Position numbers and translations under genes: made by a program. Under the pieces are notes generated by a model that saw only the letters and a program-made list of their open reading frames with translations, did not search any database and was not told the DNA's origin. Shown piece after piece: positions 1 through 4,959 of a stretch of DNA of 5,995 nucleotides (positions are counted from its first letter, which is position 1; every line of letters starts with the position of its first letter). This DNA comes from Oscillospiraceae bacterium (GTDB lineage Bacteria; Bacillota; Clostridia; Oscillospirales; UBA929), in the NCBI GenBank assembly GCA_009777435.1, contig WRLW01000102.1, positions 1 through 5,995 of the forward strand, written 5' to 3'.

Positions 1-670
1 GCCCGGTCTCTATGGTGCGCGGCCCCATACGGTTGCCCACCGTGAGTACCTCGCCCTTGTATATCCAAACCTTTACGCCGATGCGCCCATAGGTTGTGGC
101 CGCTTCGGCAAAGCCGTAGTCGATGTCGGCACGCAGCGTCTGGAGCGGTATGGTGCCCTCGTGGTAATGCTCGCTGCGCGCGATCTCCGCGCCGCCGAGG
201 CGTCCCGACACCGCGGTCTTTATGCCGCGCGCGCCCATGCGCATGGCGCGTCCCATGGACTGCTTCATGGCCCTGCGGAACGAGATGCGCTTCTCAAGCT
301 GGGACGCGATGTTTTCGGCCACCAGCTGGGCGCTCAGGTCGGGGGTCTTGACCTCCACGATATTTATGGGCGCGACCGTCTTGCCGATCATCTTCTCGAT
401 ATCGGCGCGCAGCTTCTCGATGTCCGCCCCGCTGCGGCCTATGACCTGACCGGGACGCGCGCAATGAACGAATATGCGCACCCTCTGGCTGTCGCGCTCT
501 ATCTCGATGCGCGGCACGCCCGCCGTATACAGCTTTTTCTTTATATATTTGCGTATTTTATTATCCTCGACCAGCAGGTCGCCCACCTTGTTGTCACGGG
601 CATACCAACGCGAGTCCCAGCCTTTGATGACGCCGACGCGGAGGCCGTGCGGATTGACTTTCTGACCCAT
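1..670 (-). CDS. rpsC: 30S ribosomal protein S3 (partial, C-terminal end outside window)
   Basis: S3 binds the head of the 30S subunit near the mRNA entry channel, where with S4 and S5 it contributes to mRNA unwinding. The reverse strand reads from ATG at 670 without a stop to base 1, giving 223 residues. Bacterial S3 is usually about 210-235, so only the tail is missing. The N-terminus MGQKVNPHGLRVG is the family start. A type II KH domain follows, with its GxxG loop as GRSG at residues 78-81 (context ARPGQVIGRSG). The C-terminal domain carries SGRLGGAEIAR (155-165), LRADIDYG and TTYGRIGVKVWIYKGE. The start is fixed by the family N-terminus and a strong ribosome binding site (AAGGAGGG) about 8 bases upstream. 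That site overlaps the stop codon of rplV, so translation is probably coupled. It follows rplV by 15 bases in the S10 operon. Confidence 0.98.
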   Translation of the reverse strand, partial: MGQKVNPHGLRVGVIKGWDSRWYARDNKVGDLLVEDNKIRKYIKKKLYTAGVPRIEIERDSQRVRIFVHCARPGQVIGRSGADIEKLRADIEKMIGKTVAPINIVEVKTPDLSAQLVAENIASQLEKRISFRRAMKQSMGRAMRMGARGIKTAVSGRLGGAEIARSEHYHEGTIPLQTLRADIDYGFAEAATTYGRIGVKVWIYKGEVLTVGNRMGPRTIETG

Positions 671-685
671 GTTCGATATCCCTCC

Positions 686-1024
686 TTATTCCCTCTCTGC
701 GACCGTGACCGTGATATGCGAGGTGCGCTTTAGTATGCGGAAGGCTCTGCCGCGAGCGCGCGGCATTATGCGCTTCAGCGTGGGGCCGGCGCCCACCAGC
801 ACCTCGGATACAAACAGCCTGTCCGTATCTATGTCCTCGTATTTGTCCTCGGCGTTGGCGCACGCGCTGTTGAGCGTTTTAAGGATAAGCTGCGCGGCCG
901 CCTTGGGAGTGTGGGATAACACCGCGCGCGCGTATTTCACGTCCTTGCCGCGTATAAGCTCGCCCACTATAGATACCTTGCGGGGCGATATGCGCGCGTA
1001 TCTTAAATGTGCCGTCGCTTGCAT
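686..1024 (-). CDS. rplV: 50S ribosomal protein L22
   Basis: L22 binds 23S rRNA and sends a long beta-hairpin into the wall of the peptide exit tunnel, next to L4. The 112-residue product has the usual family length (about 110). The N-terminus MQATAHLRYARISPRKV matches the family, in which ARxSPRKVR is conserved. The basic hairpin lies at about residues 82-97 (TLKRIMPRARGRAFRI), followed by the typical RTSHITVTV ending. Changes in this hairpin are known in other bacteria to give macrolide resistance; nothing here suggests such a change. The gene starts 12 bases after rpsS. Its ribosome binding site (AAGGGGG) begins inside the rpsS stop codon, suggesting coupled translation. Confidence 0.98.
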   Translation of the reverse strand: MQATAHLRYARISPRKVSIVGELIRGKDVKYARAVLSHTPKAAAQLILKTLNSACANAEDKYEDIDTDRLFVSEVLVGAGPTLKRIMPRARGRAFRILKRTSHITVTVAERE

Positions 1025-1036
1025 TCCGTATCCCCC

Positions 1037-1312
1037 TTACCTGCCTGAGGTCTTGCTGCCCGCGTGACCCCGGAATGTCCTTGTGGGCGCGAACTCGCCC
1101 AGCCTGTGTCCTACCATGTCCTCGGTTATATAGACCGGGACGTGCTTGCGTCCGTCATGCACCGCGAACGTGTGCCCCACGAACTCCGGGAAAATCGTGC
1201 TGGCGCGCGACCACGTTTTCAAAACGCGCTTCTGCCCCGTCTTATTCATATCCGCGACGCGCTTGAGCAGCACGGGAGCGGCAAACGGGCCTTTTTTCAC
1301 ACTTCTGCTCAT
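1037..1312 (-). CDS. rpsS: 30S ribosomal protein S19
   Basis: S19 sits in the head of the 30S subunit with S13 and contacts the A-site finger of 23S rRNA. The 91-residue protein has family length. It begins MSRSVKKGPF and contains the signature stretch from GHTFAVHDGRKHVPV (46-60) through YITEDMVGHRLGEFAPTRTF to RGHAG, essentially the textbook S19 motif. The tail KTSGR is short and basic. The start is supported by the family N-terminus and by a GAGGGAGA ribosome binding site upstream of the ATG. A 70-base gap separates it from rplB, longer than most junctions in this operon, and that gap has GC-rich inverted repeats listed separately. Confidence 0.98.
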   Translation of the reverse strand: MSRSVKKGPFAAPVLLKRVADMNKTGQKRVLKTWSRASTIFPEFVGHTFAVHDGRKHVPVYITEDMVGHRLGEFAPTRTFRGHAGSKTSGR

Positions 1313-1340
1313 TACTTGTATTCTCCCTCTGTAATAGTCT

Positions 1341-1366
1341 GCGGGAATCCCGCGCGGCCTGCGCGG
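1341..1366 (-). other. GC-rich overlapping inverted repeats in rplB-rpsS gap
   Basis: The 70-base gap between rplB and rpsS holds two overlapping stems: a 5-bp stem with a 3-base loop (1341-1345 with 1349-1353) and a 6-bp stem with a 5-base loop (1350-1355 with 1361-1366). They share bases, so only one can form at a time. In G+C-rich DNA such short stems arise by chance. There is no T-run downstream on the minus strand, so this is not a classical terminator. A role in RNA processing or stability is possible but unsupported. Confidence 0.3.
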
Positions 1367-1382
1367 CGTTTCTGGCCGGCCG

Positions 1383-2216
1383 CTACTTCACGCCGCGGCG
1401 CTTGACTATCAGTTTATCCGTGCGGTTGCGCGTCTTGCGCGTTTTATAACCGAGCGTCGGCTTGCCCCAAGGCGTTACCGGGCCGGGGCGTCCTATGGGC
1501 GAGCGGCCCTCGCCGCCGCCGTGCGGGTGGTCGCAGGGGTTCATTACCGAACCGCGCACGGTCGGGCGTATGCCCATGTTGCGCTTGCGGCCCGCCTTGC
1601 CGATCTGCACGTTTTCGTAGTCGAGGTTGCCCACCTGGCCGATGCTCGCCCTGCATTCCTGGCGCACGATGCGCACCTCGCCCGACGGCAGCCTGATCTG
1701 CGCGTGGCCGCCCTCCTTGGCCATAAGCTGGCTGGACGTGCCGGCGCCTCTGGCGAGCTGGCCGCCCTTGCCGGGGTACAGCTCGATATTGTGGATGACC
1801 GTGCCCAGAGGGATATTGGCTATGGGCAGGCAGTTGCCCGGCTTAATGTCCGCTCCCGGCCCCGAAACTACCTTGTCGTTCAGCTTCAGGCCGACCGGCG
1901 CGAGGATATACGCCTTTTCGCCGTCCTCATATTCAACGAGCGCGATGTTGGCGCTGCGGTTGGGGTCATATTCCAGCGCGACGACCGTCGCGGGGCCGTC
2001 CGTGCGGTTGCGCTTGAAGTCGATAACGCGGTATTTGCGCTTCGCGCCGCCGCCGCGGTGGCGGACGGTGATGCGCCCGTAGCTGTTGCGCCCGGCCGAT
2101 TTCTTGATAGGCTCGGTAAGCTTCTTCTCAGGCTTCTTTTTGGTCAGGCCCGAGAAGTCAAGCACCGTCATGTGGCGGCGCGAGGGTGTCGTCGGCCTGA
2201 AGCTCTTGGTGGCCAT
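1383..2216 (-). CDS. rplB: 50S ribosomal protein L2
   Basis: L2 is one of the most conserved ribosomal proteins. It binds 23S rRNA domain IV near the peptidyl transferase centre and helps join the subunits. The product is 277 residues, the usual bacterial length (273-277). It begins MATKSFRPTTPSRRHMTVLDFS. The OB-fold RNA-binding part includes SYGRITVRHRGGGAKRKYR (45-63). The C-terminal region has the hallmark MNPCDHPHGGGEGRSPIG (225-242), which includes the histidine known as His229 in E. coli, then TPWGKPTLGYKTRKTRN. The reading frame stays open upstream to another ATG at 2255, but the family N-terminus and a GGGAGGAG ribosome binding site (2226-2233) place the start at 2216. Upstream lies the 269-base gap with palindromic repeats rather than the usual short junction with rplW. 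Confidence 0.98.
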   Translation of the reverse strand: MATKSFRPTTPSRRHMTVLDFSGLTKKKPEKKLTEPIKKSAGRNSYGRITVRHRGGGAKRKYRVIDFKRNRTDGPATVVALEYDPNRSANIALVEYEDGEKAYILAPVGLKLNDKVVSGPGADIKPGNCLPIANIPLGTVIHNIELYPGKGGQLARGAGTSSQLMAKEGGHAQIRLPSGEVRIVRQECRASIGQVGNLDYENVQIGKAGRKRNMGIRPTVRGSVMNPCDHPHGGGEGRSPIGRPGPVTPWGKPTLGYKTRKTRNRTDKLIVKRRGVK

Positions 2217-2225
2217 TTTACAGTT

Positions 2226-2233
2226 CTCCTCCC
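2226..2233 (-). promoter_or_regulatory. Ribosome binding site of rplB
   Basis: On the minus strand this reads GGGAGGAG, 9 bases before the ATG at 2216. It decides in favour of that start over the in-frame ATG at 2255, which lies upstream of the site and would add 13 residues not found in the L2 family. Confidence 0.85.
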
Positions 2234-2293
2234 TTGCGGTTCGCTTGCCGGACAATCGAGCCGCCCGAAGTGATTTCGCGTTTCTGCTTTTAA

Positions 2294-2355
2294 GTGATAA
2301 TGGCTTGCCGTTCTCAACGTAGTTTGCGCCTTAGAAGGCGGGAAACCTTCGCGCC
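2294..2355. repeat. Palindromic repeat unit A (degenerate copy)
   Basis: This is the copy nearest rplB. Hairpin 1 (from about 2296 to 2315) has a T opposite C and a T opposite G, so it is imperfect. Hairpin 2 is shortened: CGCCTT (2327-2332) pairs with AAGGCG (2335-2340), with GTTT and AAAC (2322-2325, 2343-2346) closing outside an internal loop. It shares the 16-base linker with units B and C but has lost most of the long stem, as expected of an older copy. Confidence 0.75.
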
Positions 2356-2427
2356 GTGAGAACGGCTTGCCGTTCTCAACGTAGTTTGTCCGCCGCCCTA
2401 AAAGGCGGGCAAACTGCCTGTTCCCCT
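2356..2427. repeat. Palindromic repeat unit B
   Basis: Hairpin 1 is perfect: GAGAACGGC (2358-2366) pairs with GCCGTTCTC (2369-2377). Hairpin 2 pairs AGTTTGTCCGCC (2383-2394) with GGCGGGCAAACT (2404-2415), with one T opposite G. A 10-base tail extends it beyond the length of unit A. Confidence 0.85.
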
Positions 2428-2490
2428 GTGAGAATGGCTTGCCATTCTCAACGTAGTTTGCCCGCCGCCTTAAAAGGCGGGCAAACTACA
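2428..2490. repeat. Palindromic repeat unit C (best preserved, overlaps rplW stop)
   Basis: Hairpin 1 is a perfect 10-bp stem (2429-2438 with 2441-2450). Hairpin 2 is a perfect 14-bp stem (2453-2466 with 2476-2489) with a 9-base loop. The stop codon of rplW (2486-2488) lies inside the second arm, so the repeat directly abuts and slightly enters the gene. Compared with unit B, one stem pair of hairpin 1 has changed on both sides (C:G to T:A). Confidence 0.9.
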
Positions 2491-2776
2491 CCATGCCCTC
2501 GAAGAATTCTATGGGCTTGGACTCAGGCGCAAGCCTGACGACGGCTTTTTTCCATTTCGGCCGGCGGCCCATGTGGACGCCCTGCCGCTTTTGCTTGCCG
2601 TACATGTTTATGGTGTTGACGCTCATAACCTTAACGCCGAATATCTCCTCGACGGCTTTGCGTATCTCGATCTTGTTGGAGCTTACGTCCACCTCAAACG
2701 CGTATTTCATTATATCGGTCTCGGACATGGACTGCTCGGTCACTAACGGGCGGCGAATGACATCATAGGTGTTCAT
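2486..2776 (-). CDS. rplW: 50S ribosomal protein L23
   Basis: L23 lies at the exit of the peptide tunnel and is the docking site for trigger factor and the signal recognition particle. The 96-residue protein has normal family length. The N-terminus MNTYDVIRRPLVTEQSM matches the family opening (IxxPxxTEKS-like). The central KYAFEVDVSSNKIEIRKAVE (24-43), then EEIFGVKVMSVNT and the basic RRPKWKKAVVRL (71-82), follow the L23 pattern. Its ATG overlaps the rplD stop as ATGA, with a GAGGAGGTG ribosome binding site inside the end of rplD, so the two are translationally coupled. The stop TAG lies inside an arm of a palindromic repeat. The last residues, EFFEGMV, still match an ordinary L23 ending, so the insertion has not visibly damaged the protein. 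Confidence 0.98.
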   Translation of the reverse strand: MNTYDVIRRPLVTEQSMSETDIMKYAFEVDVSSNKIEIRKAVEEIFGVKVMSVNTINMYGKQKRQGVHMGRRPKWKKAVVRLAPESKPIEFFEGMV

Positions 2777-3399
2777 TTTCCGTACACCTCCTCGATAAGT
2801 CCGAGGGCGGCCTTGTCCACTATGAACGCCCCGTGGTTCAATATGTCGTATACGCTCATTACGCTTGATATGGTGGTGCGCACTCCGGGCAGGTTCCTCG
2901 CGGAGCGGTATACCTCCTCGCGAGGCTCCGGGGTGACGACCAGCGCCTTGCCCGAAACGCCCAGATTGCTTAAAAACGCCTTGAAGTCCTTGGTCTTTAT
3001 GGCCGGCAGCCGCAGGTCGTCGATTACCTTTATATCGCCGGCGGCGGCCTTGGACGACAGCGCGGAAAGCATGGCCAGCCTGCGCACCTTCTTATTGACG
3101 CTGTAGTGGTATTTGCGCGGCTTCGGCCCGAAGGCGACGCCGCCGTGCGTCCATTGCGGCGAGCGCGTGGAGCCTTGGCGGGCGCGCCCGGTGCCCTTCT
3201 GCCTCCAGGGCTTGCGGCCGCCGCCCGAAACCTCGGCGCGGGTCAGCGTGGACTGCGTGCCGTGGCGGCGGTTGGCCAGATGGTTCTTTACCATCTCGTG
3301 CATGGCGGCCTGATGCGGCTCGATGCCAAACACGGATCCGTTCAGCTCGACCTCTCCCACCTGTTTGCCGTCCATATCATATACAAATGCTTTCGGCAT
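2773..3399 (-). CDS. rplD: 50S ribosomal protein L4
   Basis: L4 is an early 50S assembly protein whose long loop lines the peptide exit tunnel opposite L22. In E. coli it also represses its own S10 operon by acting on the leader RNA. The 208-residue product has family length and begins MPKAFVYDMDGKQVGEVELN. The tunnel loop is at about residues 59-90: GGGRKPWRQKGTGRARQGS, then RSPQWTHGGVAFGPKPR. VRRLAMLSALSSK (105-117) and the C-terminal ARNLPGV and VYDILNH motifs are typical. The frame is open further upstream to 3453, inside rplC. The family N-terminus and the ribosome binding site AAGGGGG at the rplC stop place the start at 3399. The stop overlaps the rplW start by 4 bases. Whether this L4 regulates the operon as in E. 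coli is unknown. Confidence 0.98.
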   Translation of the reverse strand: MPKAFVYDMDGKQVGEVELNGSVFGIEPHQAAMHEMVKNHLANRRHGTQSTLTRAEVSGGGRKPWRQKGTGRARQGSTRSPQWTHGGVAFGPKPRKYHYSVNKKVRRLAMLSALSSKAAAGDIKVIDDLRLPAIKTKDFKAFLSNLGVSGKALVVTPEPREEVYRSARNLPGVRTTISSVMSVYDILNHGAFIVDKAALGLIEEVYGK

Positions 3400-3415
3400 G
3401 ATAATCCGCGCCCCC

Positions 3416-4051
3416 TTATACGTTGTTCTTAACCGTGTTGCGCACGGTGACAAGCCCGCCCTTGGGGCCGGGCACCGCGCCGCGCACGGCGATCATGTTA
3501 AGTTCGGGGTCTACCTTGACCACCTCAAGGTTCAAAATGGTCATCTGCTCGACGCCCAGATGCCCGGCCATCTTCTTGCCGGGGAACACGCGTCCCGGAT
3601 CGGTGCCGGAGCCCATCGAGCCTTGGTGCCTGTGGACGGGGCCGCCGCCGTGTGATTCGGGTGTGCGGTGGGCGCCGTGGCGCTTGATGACGCCCGCGTA
3701 GCCCTTGCCCTTGCTGACGCCGGTGACGTCTACCTGCTCGCCCGGGGCGAACACGTCGGCCTTTACGACGTCGCCTACCTTCAGCTCGCTGCCCTCAAGC
3801 TTGAACTCGCGCAGGGTCTTGCGCGGGTCTAAGCCGGCTTTTTTATAGTGCCCGGCCATAGGCTGCGTGACCTTGTTTTTCCTGACCTCGCCGAACGCCA
3901 ATTGAACGGCCGCGTAGCCGTCCTTCTCAACGGTCTTGACCTGCGCGACTTCGCACGGGCCGGCCTGTATTATAGTTACCGGTATGATCCTGCCCTCGCC
4001 GTCGAATATCTGGCTCATGCCGGCTTTGCGTCCGATAATGGCTTTCTTCAT
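3416..4051 (-). CDS. rplC: 50S ribosomal protein L3
   Basis: L3 initiates 50S assembly with L24, and a central extension reaches near the peptidyl transferase centre. The 211-residue protein has family length and starts MKKAIIGRKAGMSQIFDGEG. The family signature is at residues 107-126 (VDVTGVSKGKGYAGVIKRHG). The loop near the catalytic centre follows: GGGPVHRHQGSMGSGTDPGR (135-154), then VFPGKKMAGHLG. E. coli has a methylated glutamine in this loop (GSIGQNQTPG). Here the corresponding stretch is GSMGSGTDPG with no glutamine, so that modification is not expected. The ATG is preceded by TTAAGGAG at good spacing. It follows rpsJ by 63 bases and precedes rplD by 16. Confidence 0.98.
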   Translation of the reverse strand: MKKAIIGRKAGMSQIFDGEGRIIPVTIIQAGPCEVAQVKTVEKDGYAAVQLAFGEVRKNKVTQPMAGHYKKAGLDPRKTLREFKLEGSELKVGDVVKADVFAPGEQVDVTGVSKGKGYAGVIKRHGAHRTPESHGGGPVHRHQGSMGSGTDPGRVFPGKKMAGHLGVEQMTILNLEVVKVDPELNMIAVRGAVPGPKGGLVTVRNTVKNNV

Positions 4052-4072
4052 GGCTTTTCTCCTTAATCATTG

Positions 4073-4096
4073 GTTGACGGCTCATGGGGCGTCAAC
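4073..4096 (-). other. Small inverted repeat in rpsJ-rplC gap
   Basis: GTTGACG (4073-4079) and CGTCAAC (4090-4096) form a perfect 7-bp stem with a 10-base loop in the 63-base gap between rpsJ and rplC. No T-run follows on the minus strand. It may affect message stability or the relative expression of rpsJ and the genes after it, but it could also be chance. Confidence 0.4.
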
Positions 4097-4114
4097 ATAA
4101 TCGGCGATAAACGC

Positions 4115-4441
4115 TCAGAGCTTGATCTCAAACTCGACGCCGGCCGGCAGATCGAGGGCCATCAGGGCTTCGACCACCTTGGGGCCGGGCTTTATGATGT
4201 CGATCAGCCGCTTGTGCGTGCGGCGCTCAAACTGCTCGCGGGAATCCTTGTATTTGTGTACCGCGCGCAGTATGGTCACGATTTCCTTATGCGTGGGGAG
4301 CGGTATCGGGCCGGACACGCGCGCGCCGTTGCGCTTCGCGGTCTCCACGATGCGCTCGGCCGACTGGTCTATAAGCTGATGGTCATAAGCCTTCAGGCGG
4401 ATGCGGATCATTTCCTTGTTGGCCGCGTTTGATACTGCCAT
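4115..4441 (-). CDS. rpsJ: 30S ribosomal protein S10 (NusE)
   Basis: S10 is a late-binding protein of the 30S head. As NusE it binds NusB and links RNA polymerase to the leading ribosome through NusG. The 108-residue product contains MIRIRLKAYDHQLIDQSAER (11-30), the signature RVSGPIPLPTHKEIVTILRA (41-60) and RTHKRLIDI (74-82), and ends GVEFEIKL. Most S10 proteins are about 102 residues with only four or five residues before the IRIRLKAYDH block. Here the N-terminus is MAVSNAANKEM, about six residues longer. The longer start at 4441 is well supported by an ideal TAGGAGG ribosome binding site 8 bases upstream. An internal ATG at 4411 has no comparable site. This is the first gene of the S10 operon here; no fusA or tuf lies upstream as in many Bacillota. 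A divergent rimP lies there instead. Confidence 0.98.
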   Translation of the reverse strand: MAVSNAANKEMIRIRLKAYDHQLIDQSAERIVETAKRNGARVSGPIPLPTHKEIVTILRAVHKYKDSREQFERRTHKRLIDIIKPGPKVVEALMALDLPAGVEFEIKL

Positions 4442-4449
4442 TTCTGTTT

Positions 4450-4456
4450 CCTCCTA
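4450..4456 (-). promoter_or_regulatory. Ribosome binding site of rpsJ
   Basis: On the minus strand this reads TAGGAGG, 8 bases before the ATG at 4441, close to the ideal site. A C-rich stretch at 4481-4487 could pair with 6 of these 7 bases around a small intervening hairpin (4461-4471), so the site might be masked in one leader conformation. Confidence 0.85.
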
Positions 4457-4538
4457 AGCTCGCCTTGGGCGGGCCTGTCATAGGGGGGCGGGTTGAGAAA
4501 GTCATAACGCCGCCGTGTGTGTCGCGCCGCGGGCGTAC

Positions 4539-4620
4539 AAAAACCGGATATCCCCATATTGCCTCGGAAATCAAATATTCGGAACCCCTTATTTGATCGC
4601 CGGAGCAAAATCATCCGGTT
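4539..4620 (-). terminator. Possible attenuator in the S10 leader
   Basis: On the minus strand AACCGGAT (4613-4620) can pair with ATCCGGTT (4542-4549), an 8-bp stem followed at once by more T residues (five in a row, 4539-4543). The same CCGGA segment can instead pair with nearby TCCGG (4600-4604), so the two pairings exclude each other, as in an attenuator. Against this, the terminator stem would enclose about 63 bases, including the 8-bp hairpin at 4570-4597, and the T-run is short. Confidence 0.3.
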
Positions 4621-4843
4621 GGCATCGACAAATAACAACGGCAATGTTTGTTGTTTCCCGTGCGCCCGATCGTCGGACTTACTCCGCCGCAGTTACCAGG
4701 CGGAGCCGGACTTGGGCCGGTTCCTTTTCTGCAATCTGCGGTTTCATCGCCTGTGATATGGGTTTGGCGCGCTTTCGCGGTCAGATTTCCGACTGTTTCG
4801 AGGCCCGTATAAAACGCGCTCCCCGCTAAATCGCGCATTGAGT

Positions 4844-4872
4844 AGTATACCGCCGCGCTTTTTATTTGTCAA
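4844..4872 (-). promoter_or_regulatory. SigA-type promoter of the S10 operon
   Basis: On the minus strand a perfect -35 TTGACA (4867-4872) is followed by a 17-base spacer and a -10 TATACT (4844-4849, one mismatch to consensus). The expected start is near 4837-4838. An A-tract immediately upstream of the -35 (around 4873-4882) could act as an UP element. This is as strong as expected for a ribosomal protein operon and is the only good candidate upstream of rpsJ. Confidence 0.88.
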
Positions 4873-4931
4873 GGATTTTTTTGAAGAATATTTCAAGAAT
4901 ATGAAAAATGCTAAAAATTTTCATTTACCGC
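4873..4931. other. A/T-rich spacer between divergent promoters
   Basis: This 59-base block is strongly A/T-rich in a G+C-rich region and lies exactly between the two -35 boxes. It includes AAGAATAT twice, 11 bases apart (4884-4891 and 4895-4902), about one helical turn, and a 7-bp inverted repeat (4901-4907 with 4918-4924). It may serve as UP elements for both promoters or as a regulator site; neither is shown. Confidence 0.5.
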
Positions 4932-4959
4932 TTGCAATCCGCGCGGCATATGATATAAT
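4932..4959 (+). promoter_or_regulatory. Extended -10 promoter of rimP-nusA
   Basis: TTGCAA (4932-4937, four of six -35 bases) is followed by a 16-base spacer and a perfect TATAAT (4954-4959) preceded by TG plus one base (4951-4953), an extended -10. The start would fall near 4966. The weaker -35 is balanced by the extended -10 and by A/T-rich DNA upstream. Confidence 0.85.

Larger units (their letters stand above)
2294..2490. repeat. Tandem cluster of three palindromic repeat units between rplW and rplB
   Basis: Three units of about 62-72 bases stand in direct order: A 2294-2355, B 2356-2427 and C 2428-2490. Each has two adjacent hairpins joined by an invariant block, TTCTCAACGTAGTTTG (2311-2326, 2373-2388, 2445-2460). 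Hairpin 1 is a 9-bp stem around GGCTTGCC. Hairpin 2 pairs GTAGTTTGCCCGCC with its complement, a perfect 14-bp stem in unit C. Unit A is the most decayed. The arrangement resembles short dispersed intergenic repeats of the REP or MITE type. No transposase or target duplication is visible here. The cluster lies within the operon transcript and would be transcribed. There is no T-run after the stems on the minus strand, so it does not look like a standard terminator. The rest of the gap (2234-2293) shows nothing recognisable. Confidence 0.9.
4442..4838 (-). promoter_or_regulatory. Long structured 5' leader of the S10 operon
   Basis: About 400 bases separate the predicted transcription start (near 4838) from rpsJ, and no convincing gene fills them. 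Transcribed leftward, the leader can fold into several elements. A possible three-way junction is closed by 4782-4787 with 4733-4738, holding a GAAA-capped hairpin (4770-4779) and a 4-bp stem (4766-4769 with 4748-4751). A 7-bp hairpin follows (4699-4705 with 4682-4688), then an 8-bp hairpin (4590-4597 with 4570-4577). Long leaders on the S10 operon are known to mediate autoregulation by L4 in E. coli. The fold here is my own pairing by eye and I do not recognise a named RNA family. Confidence 0.55.

Noticed and set aside
1521..2273. A 250-residue open frame on the plus strand opposite rplB.
   Set aside because: It mirrors a highly conserved L2 gene in G+C-rich DNA, is low in complexity (Ala, Arg, Val) and has no recognisable motif. 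It is an antisense shadow.
2234..2293. A possible fourth, very degenerate repeat copy (GCTTGCCG near 2243-2250).
   Set aside because: Only a short GCTTGCCG match is shared, without the linker block or stems; too little to call.
2453..2489. Rho-independent terminator after rplW.
   Set aside because: The stem is strong, but the minus-strand sequence after it is GTTGAGAA with no T-run, and rplB and the following essential genes have no other clear promoter in the gap.
2294..2490. CRISPR array.
   Set aside because: Units are palindromic hairpin pairs of about 62-72 bases with no unique spacers between identical short repeats, and no cas genes are present.
4679..4730. Faint resemblance of the S10 leader to a cobalamin riboswitch core (GGAA, CCAAGTCCGG, CCGCC, TAACTG, then AAGTC with a 4-bp stem and 3-base loop).
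   Set aside because: The invariant core (GGTG plus A-rich stretch, ACTG context and the exact B12 box) does not match, and cobalamin control of a ribosomal protein operon would be unexpected. A covariance-model search would settle it.
4515..4829. Open frames on both strands within the S10 leader (about 60-104 residues).
   Set aside because: They lack good ribosome binding sites and family features, overlap the predicted leader RNA and its stems, and look random.
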